Shown here one piece after another: positions 33,060-45,300 of a stretch of 64,000 bases of DNA. A program made the position numbers and the translations under genes. This stretch comes from Mytilus californianus. Its lineage: Eukaryota; Mollusca; Bivalvia; Mytilida; Mytilidae. The stretch lies in assembly GCF_021869535.1 (NCBI RefSeq), contig NW_026262701.1, positions 6,091,501 through 6,155,500 on the forward strand. The letters run 5' to 3'. The notes below the pieces were generated by a model that was not told the origin of the DNA, made no database searches, and saw only the letters and a list, made by a program, of their open reading frames with translations. Position 1 is the first letter of the stretch, and each line of letters begins with the position of its first letter.

Positions 33060-33240
33060 TACTCATAGCAGTTTGTCTGCTGAGGACAGCTTAGATTTTG
33101 TCAATGGAGACTGATCTCATATGCTTTTCAACTTCGGTCTTTTTAATTTTTTGATTTGAGCGTCACTGATGAGTCTTTTGTAGACGAAACGCGCGTCTGT
33201 CGTACACAATTGTAATCCTGGTATATATGATGAGTTTTAT
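33060..33240 (+). repeat. Interspersed repeat carrying a hammerhead ribozyme motif
   Basis: The segment 'agcagtttgtctgctgagga' to 'gtaatcctggtatatatgat' resembles a repeat I know from mussel sequence. It contains the ribozyme core described separately. Confidence 0.4.
33160..33203 (+). ncRNA. Hammerhead ribozyme motif 1
   Basis: Stem I is GCGUCA with UGUCGU (one U-U mismatch, one G-U). The core CUGAUGA is at 33166-33172, stem II GUCU/AGAC has a 5-nt loop (33173-33185), and GAAA is at 33186-33189. Stem III is a C-G pair around GCGC, then UC, with predicted cleavage after 33197. The very short stem III is typical of hammerheads in Penelope-like elements and small invertebrate retrozyme-like repeats, which often act as dimers. 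Activity is not shown. Confidence 0.7.
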
Positions 33241-33523
33241 GATCATATATCGATATTGTAACAGACAATATGATTGCTGAAAAGATCAAGATACAGTTAC
33301 AAAAGAGATCACGTTAATTGAGTTATCTTAAGTTCTGATCGGAAACTTCACACTGTTTCACATTGCAGGATAATTGATACGAAAAATGTGTTGATATGGT
33401 TGCCATATCAAACAGTGTGAAACGAAATTCCGACATTTCCATTGGCTATTTGTTAGGTCAATGAGAACTTTCAAAGTTCATAACGGATTACTTTTCCTCC
33501 GTGAAATATTTCTTATTTTACAG

Positions 33524-33593
33524 TTTCCATGATCCGTTAATTGGATATACAGATAAATCACCGTTTGAAGAAGACTTACAAATTGATGATTAA
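33524..33593 (+). CDS. Possible terminal host exon
   Basis: Follows a good acceptor ('tttcttattttacag'). The frame reads 'FHDPLIGYTDKSPFEEDLQ' and ends in TAA. It could be the last exon of a gene that includes 32519-32713, but the stop in that exon does not allow a simple join, so the link is tentative. Confidence 0.25.
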
Positions 33594-34644
33594 TTAATTG
33601 TAGTCGTCGGTCAAATGCCATCAGACATGGATGATCAACTTAGGTTTCTTACAGACAGCCAGTTGACTTTTGGCATGTGGTTAACAGATGTAGGCTGAGA
33701 AAAATGCGTTAATTCGGTTATAATTTAAGAGTGTATTGGCATTATAATCTATTACGTATAAAATTCAACAGAAGTGAAACTAGCTTCCCTTTTTGAATTT
33801 ATATTATTTAAATGTCTATATGGGACTTTTTGTGAATAATGGAATATTTGTTTTATTTTATAGTGCATTTCACTATAACCTTTGATGAGAAAAAATGTAG
33901 ATTTGTTTGGTTTTAAAAAAAACTATTCACCAAAACGAGAGCTTAATGAAGGCAAAGAAGCATGTTCGTTAATAAGTATATATTTTTTACATGTAGCTCA
34001 CCTTTTGCATAAATCGAGCTTGATCTGATGCCTGACGACATGATGAGGATACGATGGAATCGTTTGATATCAGGACGTTAAGGAAACAACAATTAATCAA
34101 TCAAAACAGTTGAAAAAGATTTGTCAAGTTAAAGTTTATATTCAACTGGTAATGTCTTAAAGGTCTTGCATATCCTCATCCTTGATTATGTTCTCCTCTC
34201 TCCGTATTATTCCATATTTCATTCAAATATATTTTTTTTATTATTTTTACAATTTTATTTATACTTGATTCAATGTAAGGAATATTAGTTAATCCTTTGC
34301 CATTTATTCGTGTTTATAAAAAAAAATGACCTGAATATTAAAAAATGAAAAAACTGTGAAAACGTGAAATGAAAACACCATGCCTAAAAAATAACACATT
34401 GAAAACTAATGTGTGGGTGTTCTCTGCTTTGGTCCTCATTCTTTAAAAAAAGAAATACACTTTTTGTGGAGCTTTTCTTACAATTAAAATCTGTTATTGT
34501 GTTTGTACTTTTTCATAAACTGTGATAATATTTTTTTGTAATTCTGTTAAATTAATATATATTTTAGCTTTTGATTATATTAAGATAGTTAGTATTTAAA
34601 AAAAATTTAAACTAATTATACTACCAAAGAAATTTTTTGGTTCT
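33594..34644. other. AT-rich intergenic stretch
   Basis: No gene or clear repeat boundary seen. Confidence 0.35.
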
Positions 34645-35985
34645 CGTTTCACAAAAGAGGGACGAAAGATACCAGAGGGACAGTCAAACTCATAGATCGA
34701 AAACAAACTGACAACGCCATGGCCAAAAATGAAAAGACAAACAGACAAATAATAGTACAGATGACATAACATAGAAAACTAATGACTAAGCAACACAAAC
34801 CCCACCAAAAACTTGGGGTGATCTCAGGTGCTCCGGAAGGGTAAGCAGATTCTGCTCCACATGTGGCACCCGTCGTGTTGCTTATGTTATTACAAATCCG
34901 GTAAATTGTCTTATTCGGTAGGTCACATTGGTGAAAAGGGAAGAGTATTGTAGTTACGACATATGGAACATATCCGATATCATCTGTGAAACGGTTATTC
35001 CATAACGGTCAACCAACTCGTGATGGCGTCCGTAAAATTTACGAAGGGATGATTTCAACTTCGCCATTTGGAACTCTTGGTTTAACAGCTTCCTTGTGAG
35101 CAGCAATCCTCTATCAAGAAAATCATGATAGGAAATACAAGACCGGGAATATCGTATCAATTGGGAGATATATACTCCGTATGCAGGCGCTGCTGGAATG
35201 TTGCTACATAGAAATGGAAAGTTTACAATTGGGAAGCTGAAATCATCTCTTTTGTCGTAAATTTTTGTTTTCAATCGACCCTCATTGTCAATTTCTAGAT
35301 GTAAGTCAAGATATAAGCCAGACTTAACTGTATCTGTAGTATCCTTTATCTCTAGTTCGATGGGATAGATTCGTCAACATAGTCACCAAATTTTGTATTA
35401 TTTAGTGAGAGAACATCATCTATATAGCGGAACGTAAGGTTAAATGATATTGCTAACTTCTTATCTTTCTTCCTAAGAAGTTCCTGTATGAAGTCAGCCT
35501 CATCAATAATAAAGAAACAAGTCGGCAAAAAGAGGGGCACAATTGGTTCCCATTGGAATTCCGACAGTCTGTTGAAAAACACGTCCTCCAAACGTAACAA
35601 ATATGTTGTCAATCAAGAAATCAAGCATCTTGATAATGTCAGTTTCAGAGAATTTTTTTGTTTGAATCAGAGTGATTCTTTACAAAGTACTTGTATCTAC
35701 GTTCGCCATTCTTTTTAATGAAACAAAGTAATACCAACTCTTTCAATTTGTCTTTTAGTTTTGAATGGGGAATACTTGTGTAAAGTGTAGAAAAGTCATA
35801 TGTTTTAATACTATTGCAAGATGAGAGAGTCTTAGAGAGTGTGTATGATTTATCTACTTGTTGCCTCACTTCAACGAATCTTGAGTATTGCACTCAGTGA
35901 ATCAATTCATTTTCAATCAGCTTTGTGAATAATGAGTTAAAATGATGTGTTTGGTCTGAAGTTTGCCTTCCATTCTTATTCATAA
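34645..35985 (-). pseudogene. Penelope-like element, RT region and 3' end
   Basis: Minus-strand fragments in order: 'SIKTYDFSTLYTSIPHSKL' (RT motif A with the first catalytic Asp), 'YKYFVKNHSDSNKK', then 'FNLTFRYIDDVLSLNN' with the YxDD-type Asp pair. The C-terminal region follows ('FLCSNIPAAPAYGVYISQL', 'KFYGRHHELVDRYG') and ends near 34954. Several frameshifts and a small internal deletion break it. A 3' UTR-like stretch continues to about 34645. No GIY-YIG endonuclease was seen, so it is a truncated copy. The motif style is that of Penelope-type RT rather than LINE RT. Confidence 0.8.
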
Positions 35986-35999
35986 AGCAATTTTCTCCT

Positions 36000-37260
36000 T
36001 ATAAAAGATAATAAAATAACAATTTACAAGCTTTAATGCACATTAAAAGAAATCTTTGTTCAAAAATATAAAGTCAAATGCCGGAGGAAAATCTCAAACA
36101 ATTATCATATGAAAACATGGTGATTTGGTTTTAAATTCTTGTCTATCACAAAACATTCTTCTTATATGAATGCTCAGAAGGAACAGAGTTGAGTATTTCA
36201 AATAGAAGTTTAACTCCGTCAAATGTTTTCATCCGGTCCCACGGAAAGAATAAGTATAGTTTGCATTGTGTATAACTCATATTTCTGCAGCGTTAAATTG
36301 GATTAACAAGTTTCCTGTACTTGGGGAGAAATAGAAGTTGGTATATGGTATTGGCGTAAAAACAACATTTTTTTTTCAGAAATCATTAAATCTTTTCTCT
36401 CAGTTTCACAGGAACAATTAACAATACAAAGTTGCTGTTTTCTATAGACTACAAAAGAAATAAAAACCTCATACATGAGAATAAATCTATGAAGATCCAA
36501 TGTCATCATAAACAAAGCGCCACTGTCTTGACGCTATGACTTGGTAAACTATATACAGTATCACATACAAAACTTCGCTATGAAAGTCAGAATGTATCAA
36601 ATAACATTGCTTCCTTTAGATAGTTTCCTATGAATATTTAAGTGTGTTTTAACCTTGAAAACTTAAAATGATAAAAAGGTTGAAAGCAGTTAAAATCATA
36701 AGAAAGATTAGATTTTGGTCCACGCATGCAGTTTCCTTTAAAAATAACACATTGGTTGCATTATTTCATGCATTAATTGTAAACAAAAATATCAGGTGAG
36801 CGACACAGGCTCCTTGGAGCCTCTAGTTTCTCAACGCTACGTAGTGGTACTATGAAGTTAAATGTTAAGGTTGGGCGGTATACATATATACCAAGAGAAA
36901 ACGAATTATGTACTTGTTGTAATATGAAAAGTGTTGGGTACCATTTGACTTTAGGGTGTCCTGTGAATAGATAAGTAAGGCTGCAATTTTTACCAAAGTA
37001 CTATTGTTTTTGGCCCAATATGACAAAACTAAGGTATTTGTATCAAATAAAATCTAGATTATTAGTTGCAAAATTTTGTAACTATTTGAAATCTGCTTAG
37101 CAGATTAGATCACATTTGATTCCTAGATTGAATGTCTATTGTTCTCTGCTGTTTGTTGTGTCACATTGTAAATGTGTTTGTGTTGATATAGCATGTAACT
37201 ACTGCTTTGCAAATTCAAAAGTCATTTATTTATTCCCTATGATTAATTTTTTTTTAAATA
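36000..37260. other. Intergenic stretch with a short known-type repeat end
   Basis: No gene seen. Around 36793-36830 'aggtgagcgacacaggctcc' followed by 'ttggagcctctagttt' resembles the end of a small bivalve DNA repeat and contains a GGCTCC/GGAGCC hairpin. Confidence 0.35.
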
Positions 37261-37266
37261 TTTTAT

Positions 37267-37480
37267 TTGGCAGATGACCGTTGTTCAATAAATGCAACAG
37301 TAGTTTACCGCTGTTCGAAATTCAGAAATCGATTGAGAACAAACAAATTCGGGTTACAAACTAAAACTGAGGGAAACACATTACATGTAAGAGGAGAACT
37401 ACGACACAACAGAAACACAAAATTAAAATGTAACACACACAGAAACGAACTATAATATAACAATGGCCATTGTTATATTA
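37267..37480 (+). repeat. Interspersed repeat family C, copy 1
   Basis: 'gcaacagtagtttaccgctg', 'aatcgattgagaacaaacaa' and 'ctaaaactgagggaaacaca' recur in reverse orientation at about 50620-50800 and 59630-59790. The 62-codon frame across it is not kept in the other copies. Confidence 0.65.
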
Positions 37481-38562
37481 TATATATCAAAACAGAGATT
37501 AAATCGAAAGAATTTGTTCATGTGGCATTCTTCCTCGTCTTTATTTTTTCAGTGAGAAGCACTTTTTGTGAACTTATTACTTCCCGTACTGTAACTTCCA
37601 AAACATGGCAGTTATTGTACGGCCGGTTTGACGATTTGTAGAACAGATATTTTCTTAGGCAAACACATGAAACCATGACACAATTTCAAGTTAAGAAAGG
37701 TATCTCCCTTATGCATAGCTTTGATATCTGAAGTGTGTCTGGTGTTGTTCATAACTGTAGAACAAGTATAGATTTGGGTCTATTGCTATTTGATTGTTAT
37801 TGATTTAGTACGTCATTGTTACTCTGTTGATGTTTCTTCGAGTTTCTAGTTTTTTTCCAATTTCAATGTATTTACTACATTTGTATATTCTTGTCTTACC
37901 GCCCTGTTGTCGCCACCAGACCACCGTTGATTCACTTTCACCGCTCTTTTGTAATGTGATAGCTATGACTAATTCGGTTCATAAACACAAACTCCAACAG
38001 ATAACATGTTTACATTTTATATATATATATAGATAAGACGGGCGCAGGGCATTTTGGAAAAATATTTTGAACTACTAGGAAACATTTTAGATTAAGATAT
38101 TAAAACCGATTTCAGAGGGAGCAGGATTAATCCGTTCACTTGTATTTTCAATAGCCCATTTTAGTGAAAACCTACTTTGTTAAATCCTACTTACCACACT
38201 AGAACAATGAACAGTAATTTATGCTGGCTCAATGTTTAAGTTGTTAGCATTTACGTTTTGGTTAATCATGGAAATAAATGCTGTTAAAATAAACAGACGA
38301 AAGAAAAGTGTAATATGTGATCACTACCGTTATATGATAGATAGAATATTGAAAGATCAGGAATAGCATTGGTATTATAATAAAATGGCAAACATCAACA
38401 TATATCAAAATAAGAAGTATAGGTGAATGTGCACCTCTATTTAGGCAAGAAGGAACAGTTCCTATTTTATGAACAGTATTGTACATGGGGTTAACATGGG
38501 TCCATTAAGTTTGTTCTCTACGAAATAAATTCCAGACTAGAACAGACATGTAACATTACACC
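37481..38562. other. AT-rich intergenic stretch
   Basis: Nothing recognisable beyond short microsatellite-like TA runs near 38019. Confidence 0.35.
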
Positions 38563-38640
38563 TACCACTCACGACGTGGCTGGGTACTTATACACCCCGT
38601 AATTGTGTTATTGTTCTACGGTTAATTTTTAGTTCTTGTT
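38563..38640 (+). repeat. Fragment of repeat family B
   Basis: 'gacgtggctgggtacttata' and 'attgtgttattgttctacgg' match, in reverse orientation, 57160-57210 inside the longer family B copy. Confidence 0.5.
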
Positions 38641-39060
38641 TTTAATCTGTTTAAGTTACATAAAACGGTAAACAATTTACGAAACCGAGGCTGTACGTCC
38701 ATAAACATCGTTGAAAAATAAGATCAATATATAAAAAAGTACGAATTACTTTTTATTCGAATAAGACTGAAGGAGAGACAAGGGTACCATTGTTTGACAT
38801 TACCACTTAGTGGCAGGAGTATAAGGAGACAATAAAGGCATACTCTTCATCGAATATTAACGAATAAACAGAACAAAAACTGGAAATAATGATTGTGTGA
38901 ATATTTACCTTTGAGACATCAACCCCGATTACACAAACGAAATTTGAAGGTTCAAGAAAAAAAAAAAGGTTCTTAAAATGCAAAAACAATGAAAATAATT
39001 GCGGAAATAAGAATTGTCAACCGTTTGCTTTTTAAATTTAGACGTTGTCCATGGACGAAT

Positions 39061-39093
39061 GCGCATGAAAATCCATTGCAGCAACACGGAAGT
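39061..39093 (+). promoter_or_regulatory. Candidate TOMM40 promoter motifs (NRF-1-like, ETS-like)
   Basis: TGCGCATG at 39060-39067 resembles half of an NRF-1 site, and ACGGAAGT at 39086-39093 an ETS/GABP site. Both lie about 75-105 bp before the ATG. These motifs are common in promoters of nuclear genes for mitochondrial proteins, which fits the product. Short motifs, so tentative. Confidence 0.35.
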
Positions 39094-39166
39094 TAATTTC
39101 CATAAAATTTTCATTACGGCAACTTAAATTCAGCATTTTATTCAACATTCATTGACAATTATAAAT

Positions 39167-39347
39167 ATGGGTAACAAAATTTCAGCTGCAGGTCAAAACG
39201 AAACCGCAGGTTGTCTGGCATCGCCACAGTCGATTATTACTCCTTCTGATTCATCTTCTTCATCCACAGAACCACCAAAACCAATTGAACAAATAGCATC
39301 TGGTCATAACCCAGGAACATTTGAAGAACTCCACAGAAAATGCGAAG
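39167..39347 (+). CDS. TOMM40: TOMM40-like exon 1
   Basis: 60 codons plus one base. The ATG at 39167 is chosen because MGN is the usual TOM40 start; the frame is open slightly further 5' but without another ATG. A Ser/Thr/Pro-rich low-complexity N-terminus is followed by the conserved 'NPGTFEELHRKCE'. Donor is GAAG|gtttgg. Confidence 0.85.
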
Positions 39348-42300
39348 GTTTGGAACTTTCCCATGACATCGTGGAAATATCTTTCGTTTTGTATATGTTC
39401 TTGGTCACAATTTCGTCATTTACGTGGATCTTGGTTTCTGTTGCATTACGTAACCAGTCTGAGCACAGCAAACAAAAGGGAAGTATTTCCTGAGATGAAA
39501 AATTTGTAGCATAGGTGTAAACCATGAAGACATTTCAAGACGTTTTCATTTTGCTGTCATAGTATTTTATATTTTGTAGTTATACTATTTATGGGTGAAA
39601 TGATTAAACTCGAATGAAACTCATTCTTAAATGAATAAGTTTAAACAACATTCGAAATTTTTCAAAATTTATGAAATTCAATTATTGATTTGCATTTAAA
39701 TGTGTTCTATATACATTTGATAAACAAACAATGTTTGAATGTGACAGTACATGAACCTTGCTATTTGTTTTGACACAAACAACAACTATTAATTAATAAT
39801 GGTGAAAAACAGAGAAATAGGGCGACTGTTTTTTTCAAGTGAAGAGCTTGACATCACTGTCAGGATTCTGACATACCGAGGGATATTTTCAAATGAGAAA
39901 AGAAATTTGGGATGCTCCCACCGGTAGCATGAGTGTTGACAGCTACGAAATATATCCACTGAAAGTGGTACATATAAATATAGTTTATAAATTCGGTCTG
40001 CAGCCATTAAAAATCAAGGACTGGTAAATATCGTGTGAAAAAATCCAAAACAAGCCTATGTCTTTAGACCAATTCACACATATTACCATTCCAACAATGC
40101 TCCCAACATTCGCATTTACATGTATCAATTATAACAGCTACAACAATAGCAAATGTTGACCCTCGCTAAAAAATATTTTTTACAAAAAGAGTTCATTTAT
40201 TAAAAGTGATGTGTTAGATTTGACAAATTTGTCGGTTAGAGGTTTTTATCGATTACTTAGATTTTGATTTGTCATTGCTTGGCATCGTGTTATTTCATTT
40301 CTATTTCCAAAACTAAAAACTAAAATACCCGGAAAGTCATGATAATAGGTTTCCAATTAATTATGCTGTTTAAATTTATTGGACCAATAAGATCAATGAT
40401 GAAACTTAATGTGATTTCCTCTAACGAACCGAAACGAATAAAAACAATAAATGATTTCAAACTAGAAATAAGGATTATTTCTTAAGAATGTCAAAAGATC
40501 CGTAATGAATAAATATCATTGGCGTTAAACATTTAAAATGAACTATGACAATATCAATGAAACAAGACTTTCATCGATGTTCTTTAAGTAGGCTGTAAAA
40601 ATATCAGACTTGACAGCAACCTCAGGATGATCCCTAGCTCTGACATACGCAGTAGGCCTTGTTATTGATTTGAAGGAACACTGTGAAAGTAATAAATACA
40701 TTTCATTCTATATAATTTCATTTCCTGAAAAAAGAACATTATATTTTTATAGACATCATATATCTATAATATTTTCTTTATGAACACTTGTTGTTTTAGA
40801 AGATTGTCTGATCAGAGAAGACAACAGCACGATATCTTGTTAATCATGCTAAATATAATTAGAATTCGAACATTACTGAATTTCAACAAATACTGTATAT
40901 AACTTTAATAAAAGGAGATGTAGAGTGTACACATCAGTGAAACAGGGACCCAACAACGCAATAAAACAAAATACATCCAATATACCGTCGACGACAATAT
41001 ACAAGTGTTTATACTATATGTCAAGATCTGATTAACCCAAGGTATAGAAAAATTATGAATAAATGTACTTAAAATGCACAATAACGAGCTTTTATTATTA
41101 GCCAATGAAGCTAATATATTCAAATGCACCATACCTGTCAGATTGAAAGAGCATGTGTGACTTTATTCTTTTTAATAGAATTTATTTTGGCCGATCCCTA
41201 CTTGATTTTATGATTGATTGTTCCTTGCTTAACATCTAGTACTTTCATATTATGTGTATTGGAGGTTCATAATTTTTATTTCCACATTATTGTCTCGAAC
41301 TATGTTACAAAAATGCCTGTTCATGAAGACCAACATGATTTTTTTTTTCATATAAAAAATGGCAATATAAATATGATATATATAATGGTATGGTACATTT
41401 CGTTAAAAAATGTGAATGTTGACTGAACATATATTATGTACATATGAATCTTGTTTTTCAGACATATTTCCACAATGCTTCCAGGGAGGAAAGATTATAG
41501 TTTCAAAAGAATTAAGCAGTCATTTTCAAGTCAGTCATACCATCAATTTCAGTACAGTAGAGCGTGCCAGTTCTGGATACAAATTCGGTGCTACATATGT
41601 TGGCACAAGAAAATTAGATTCACAAGAGGTTCGAATTTTCAATCTATCCACGGGAAGATTTTATTACAGAATTTTTTGTTGACAAACTCTTAAGCATAAT
41701 TCGTCTTGAAAAGTGAATTGTATCATAGTAGGAACGATTTTTGGTATGGTTGCTGCAATAGCAGTAGAATATGTATTTGACTAATAACAACCTTTTTTAC
41801 GTTTCAACGTTATCAAATATTTTTTTCAGTCTAAAATTAAATGGTTGAGTGATATTCATATCTAGATTTATTATGTAAATGACTTTAGTGGTGAATTAAT
41901 CAATGACTAACAGTTATCCGAGGGAAACACTTAAACAAAATATTCTCCAAATATTCGTCTTTGATAGTATGCAACAGCCAAGCTTGTTTGTTTTTGGTCT
42001 TTAACTGCGAATTACATTTGGGCTATTGTATTGTTGTTTTTTTCCCCAATTACATTCTATAGAAGTGTTCAGTGGATTTAGTTGTTATTGAATGAAGTAG
42101 TTCTCTTATTGTCAATATTCATTAATGCAAGAAATCAGGTTATTCATTGAAAATCGATATTCATATTTATAAACGAAGAAAATACAGAAAAAAAACATAA
42201 TTTAAGTTGAATTCGTAGTGCAATTTCTTTGTTTTATGTTTTAGTAAGTATGGTTAGGGGTCATGTGCTATGAATTAATACTCCATAACTATTTTTTCCA

Positions 42301-45300
42301 TTTTAATGTAATCAGTTTATTTACGCCAAAATCAAATTATTTTAATTATATCACCACCTACAATATTATTACGAAATCACATAAATAGAAAAATTTTCTT
42401 ACATTTACTCTATTCTGTGAAAGTCTGAAACACTTTTGTTTACTAAACCATTAACTGCACCTTTTGCTTTTTAACTGTATTGTTTTTTTTTTTTTCTTCA
42501 AATTTTTATTTAATAGGTGCTAAACGTGGTTTTAGGTGATATTGATCCTACTGGTAATCTTAATTTCAACATAATTCGGCCATTTACACAGAATATTTGG
42601 TCTAGCGTTGTAACACAGGTATGTTTAATTTATTCGTTGGTGAATGACAGTTCCTTAACTTATGTTAGAAAATTCATAATTGAAAATATATTAGTGTTCT
42701 AAAATATCAAAATCTTTAAGTAGATTATCTTCTATGTTAACGAATTCAATAGATAGAAGACTTAAAGTCAAAGAAATATAAACAAATTAAAAAATTAAAA
42801 AAAACATTTGCTTTTTAAAATTGAAATCACATTTGACACTAAAAATACTAACCCCTACATATGAAACATTAAAATTTATCTCTACATTTCTAGATGATAA
42901 TAGATATGAAATATTTAGACGGAAACTGCTACACTATATACTTCCCGGTAATAAACTATCAAAACAATGGCATATACTAGAAACAGATACATGTTCACAC
43001 TGCAAAGAATAAGAGGATTATGATTCTCGAGAAATTAAACATTGGAAGACATGCTATTTATCTGAAAAGTATAGTTTTTCAATATAAAGCATAGGATATA
43101 GAGTATTATGAAATTAATTTACTTCTAACCATAATTAGTTACACTAAATATAAAGTATACTATATGTCAGACAAAGAAATAAAAAATATTTAATTACTCA
43201 AAATATTTCGACACGAAGTCGGAAATTATATTGAAACAAGAAACTTTTTAGGATACACGATTGGTAAATTATTCAAGAATGCAAGCTATTTGATGAACTA
43301 ATTTAAAATAAATTTGAAGAGAGCGGAGTGAACTTGATTTACATAATGAGATAAACTTTGTTAGTCTTGTATCATTTTTAATTTTAGTTTCTTGTGTATA
43401 ATTTGGAGTTTAGTATGACGTCCATTATCACTGAATTAGTATACATATTTGTTTAGGGGCCAGCTGAAGGACGCCTCCGGGTGCGGGAGTTTCTCGCTGC
43501 ATTGAAGACCCATTGGTGGCCTTCGGCGGTTGTCTGCTCTATGGTCGGGTTGTTGTCTCTTTGACACATTACCCATTTCCATTCTCAATTTTATTGCTAT
43601 TCTGGTAAAAATAATACTTCTTTCAAATATAGATAGTATTACTGTAATTTCTACATACATGTGTGTTCACCTATTTTTTATTGTTTGTATAGAGCTTTGA
43701 CTGTACATTGAGTTTTATTCTTATTGTGCTATATTACTAGTCTCTTTATGTTGTTGGCAACTAACCATTTACTGGTACAATGATATTCAAGATATAAGGA
43801 ATCTGACATGACAAGAACACTTAGTACATGAATATTACTTTCAACTGAATGACTCGATAAGATAGCATCCGATTTTACTATAGATATAAATTTTGTAAAA
43901 CACATATGAATTTCGATCAAACAACTACCACAGAATAAAATAAGAACATATCATAATTCCTGCAAAACAAATGTTTTGAAACATTCCATGGCTAATCCAT
44001 TTGATTAGATGTATTCCGTAGTAGAAAATTGATAAGAAGTAGTGGATTCATAAAGGATAATCAACGAGAGACTTTAGTCGCAAGTTGATTATCGTTTCCG
44101 AATCCACTACTTCTTATCAATTCTCTAGCTTAACCCATTTCTAGTAAAACGACTGTCTGTTCTACGTTTTGACAATGAATCAACGATATTTCATAAAAAT
44201 AGATTCGTATTTTTTCTTTTTTATTCTATAATAGCTGGAAATGATTATATCCACACGGTTCGCATCTATATTTAGACATTTGACAAGTTAACATAAGTTT
44301 AAGATAACTTAAATGGGGTGTTAGCTCCCCCTTTTAACACCAGATTTTATTTTTGTAAATACATATTTCATTTAATGTTTAATCATTACAAATTATTGAA
44401 ATTGAATAGATTTTGGTATATTTAAATTATTCAAAAAGGCATATATTAATATACTGAATTTATTTATCTTGTTTTGAAAAGTTTTTAATTACCAAAATTT
44501 AGAACCTTCAAAATTTATATATATAATATTTAGCAACATGGTTTGGTATATTGAAGACTAAATACAGTTAAGCCGTTCTTAATCAAATAAATATTAATAG
44601 CGTAGATGCCGTAAATCTGCCATTTCAAAATGCTCAAATTTATGTTGCTTTCCTAAAGTATTAAAATTATGTGCTTACGATTTAAATTGAACAATAATAT
44701 TCAAATTTTGTTCAAACTGTTTCCGTTTCTTTAAGTTAAGATTATTTTAACGTTATTACATTTGGCATATATCAATAAACTAGTTTTATCTGTGGTACGC
44801 ATTCTGAATCCCCATTATAATTGCTCTTGCAACGGATGTACAATGAATGATCATGTTGATTTCACAAACTTAACATCAAGCTGTTCATAGTCGTGATCGT
44901 CTAGTCGTTGGTAACGAATGTCATAACGGTGATATTAACAGTGCAAAGTTCGAACCTTGTACCCGGAATGAAATTTTTTCATTTGTAATTTTTGTCTGGA
45001 CCAAAATATTTTTGTTTCTGTTTTTACTGTCCAAGAAGTAGTTTTAACCCATTTCTTAAAAAAATAATAACACCCAAAATAGAACAAATTCAATAAACAT
45101 GAACAAACAAAGATATATATATTTCATGTAAATTACAAAGGCGAATTATCAATGAGACAGAAATACAATTAAATGACATGTCTTTCACAATTAAGCGCTT
45201 TAAGAGTACTATTCATATATTAATTGGTCTAGTGGTATCATGCATAGACTGAAGACTCTATTGATTATGACGAAAATACGCGCGAGTTCGAATCCTACAT

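Noticed and set aside
36303-36515. 70-codon minus-strand ORF
   Set aside because: No start context, no conserved motif, AT-rich surroundings.
43436-43660. 74-codon minus-strand ORF
   Set aside because: It is the antisense of repeat family D, not a gene.
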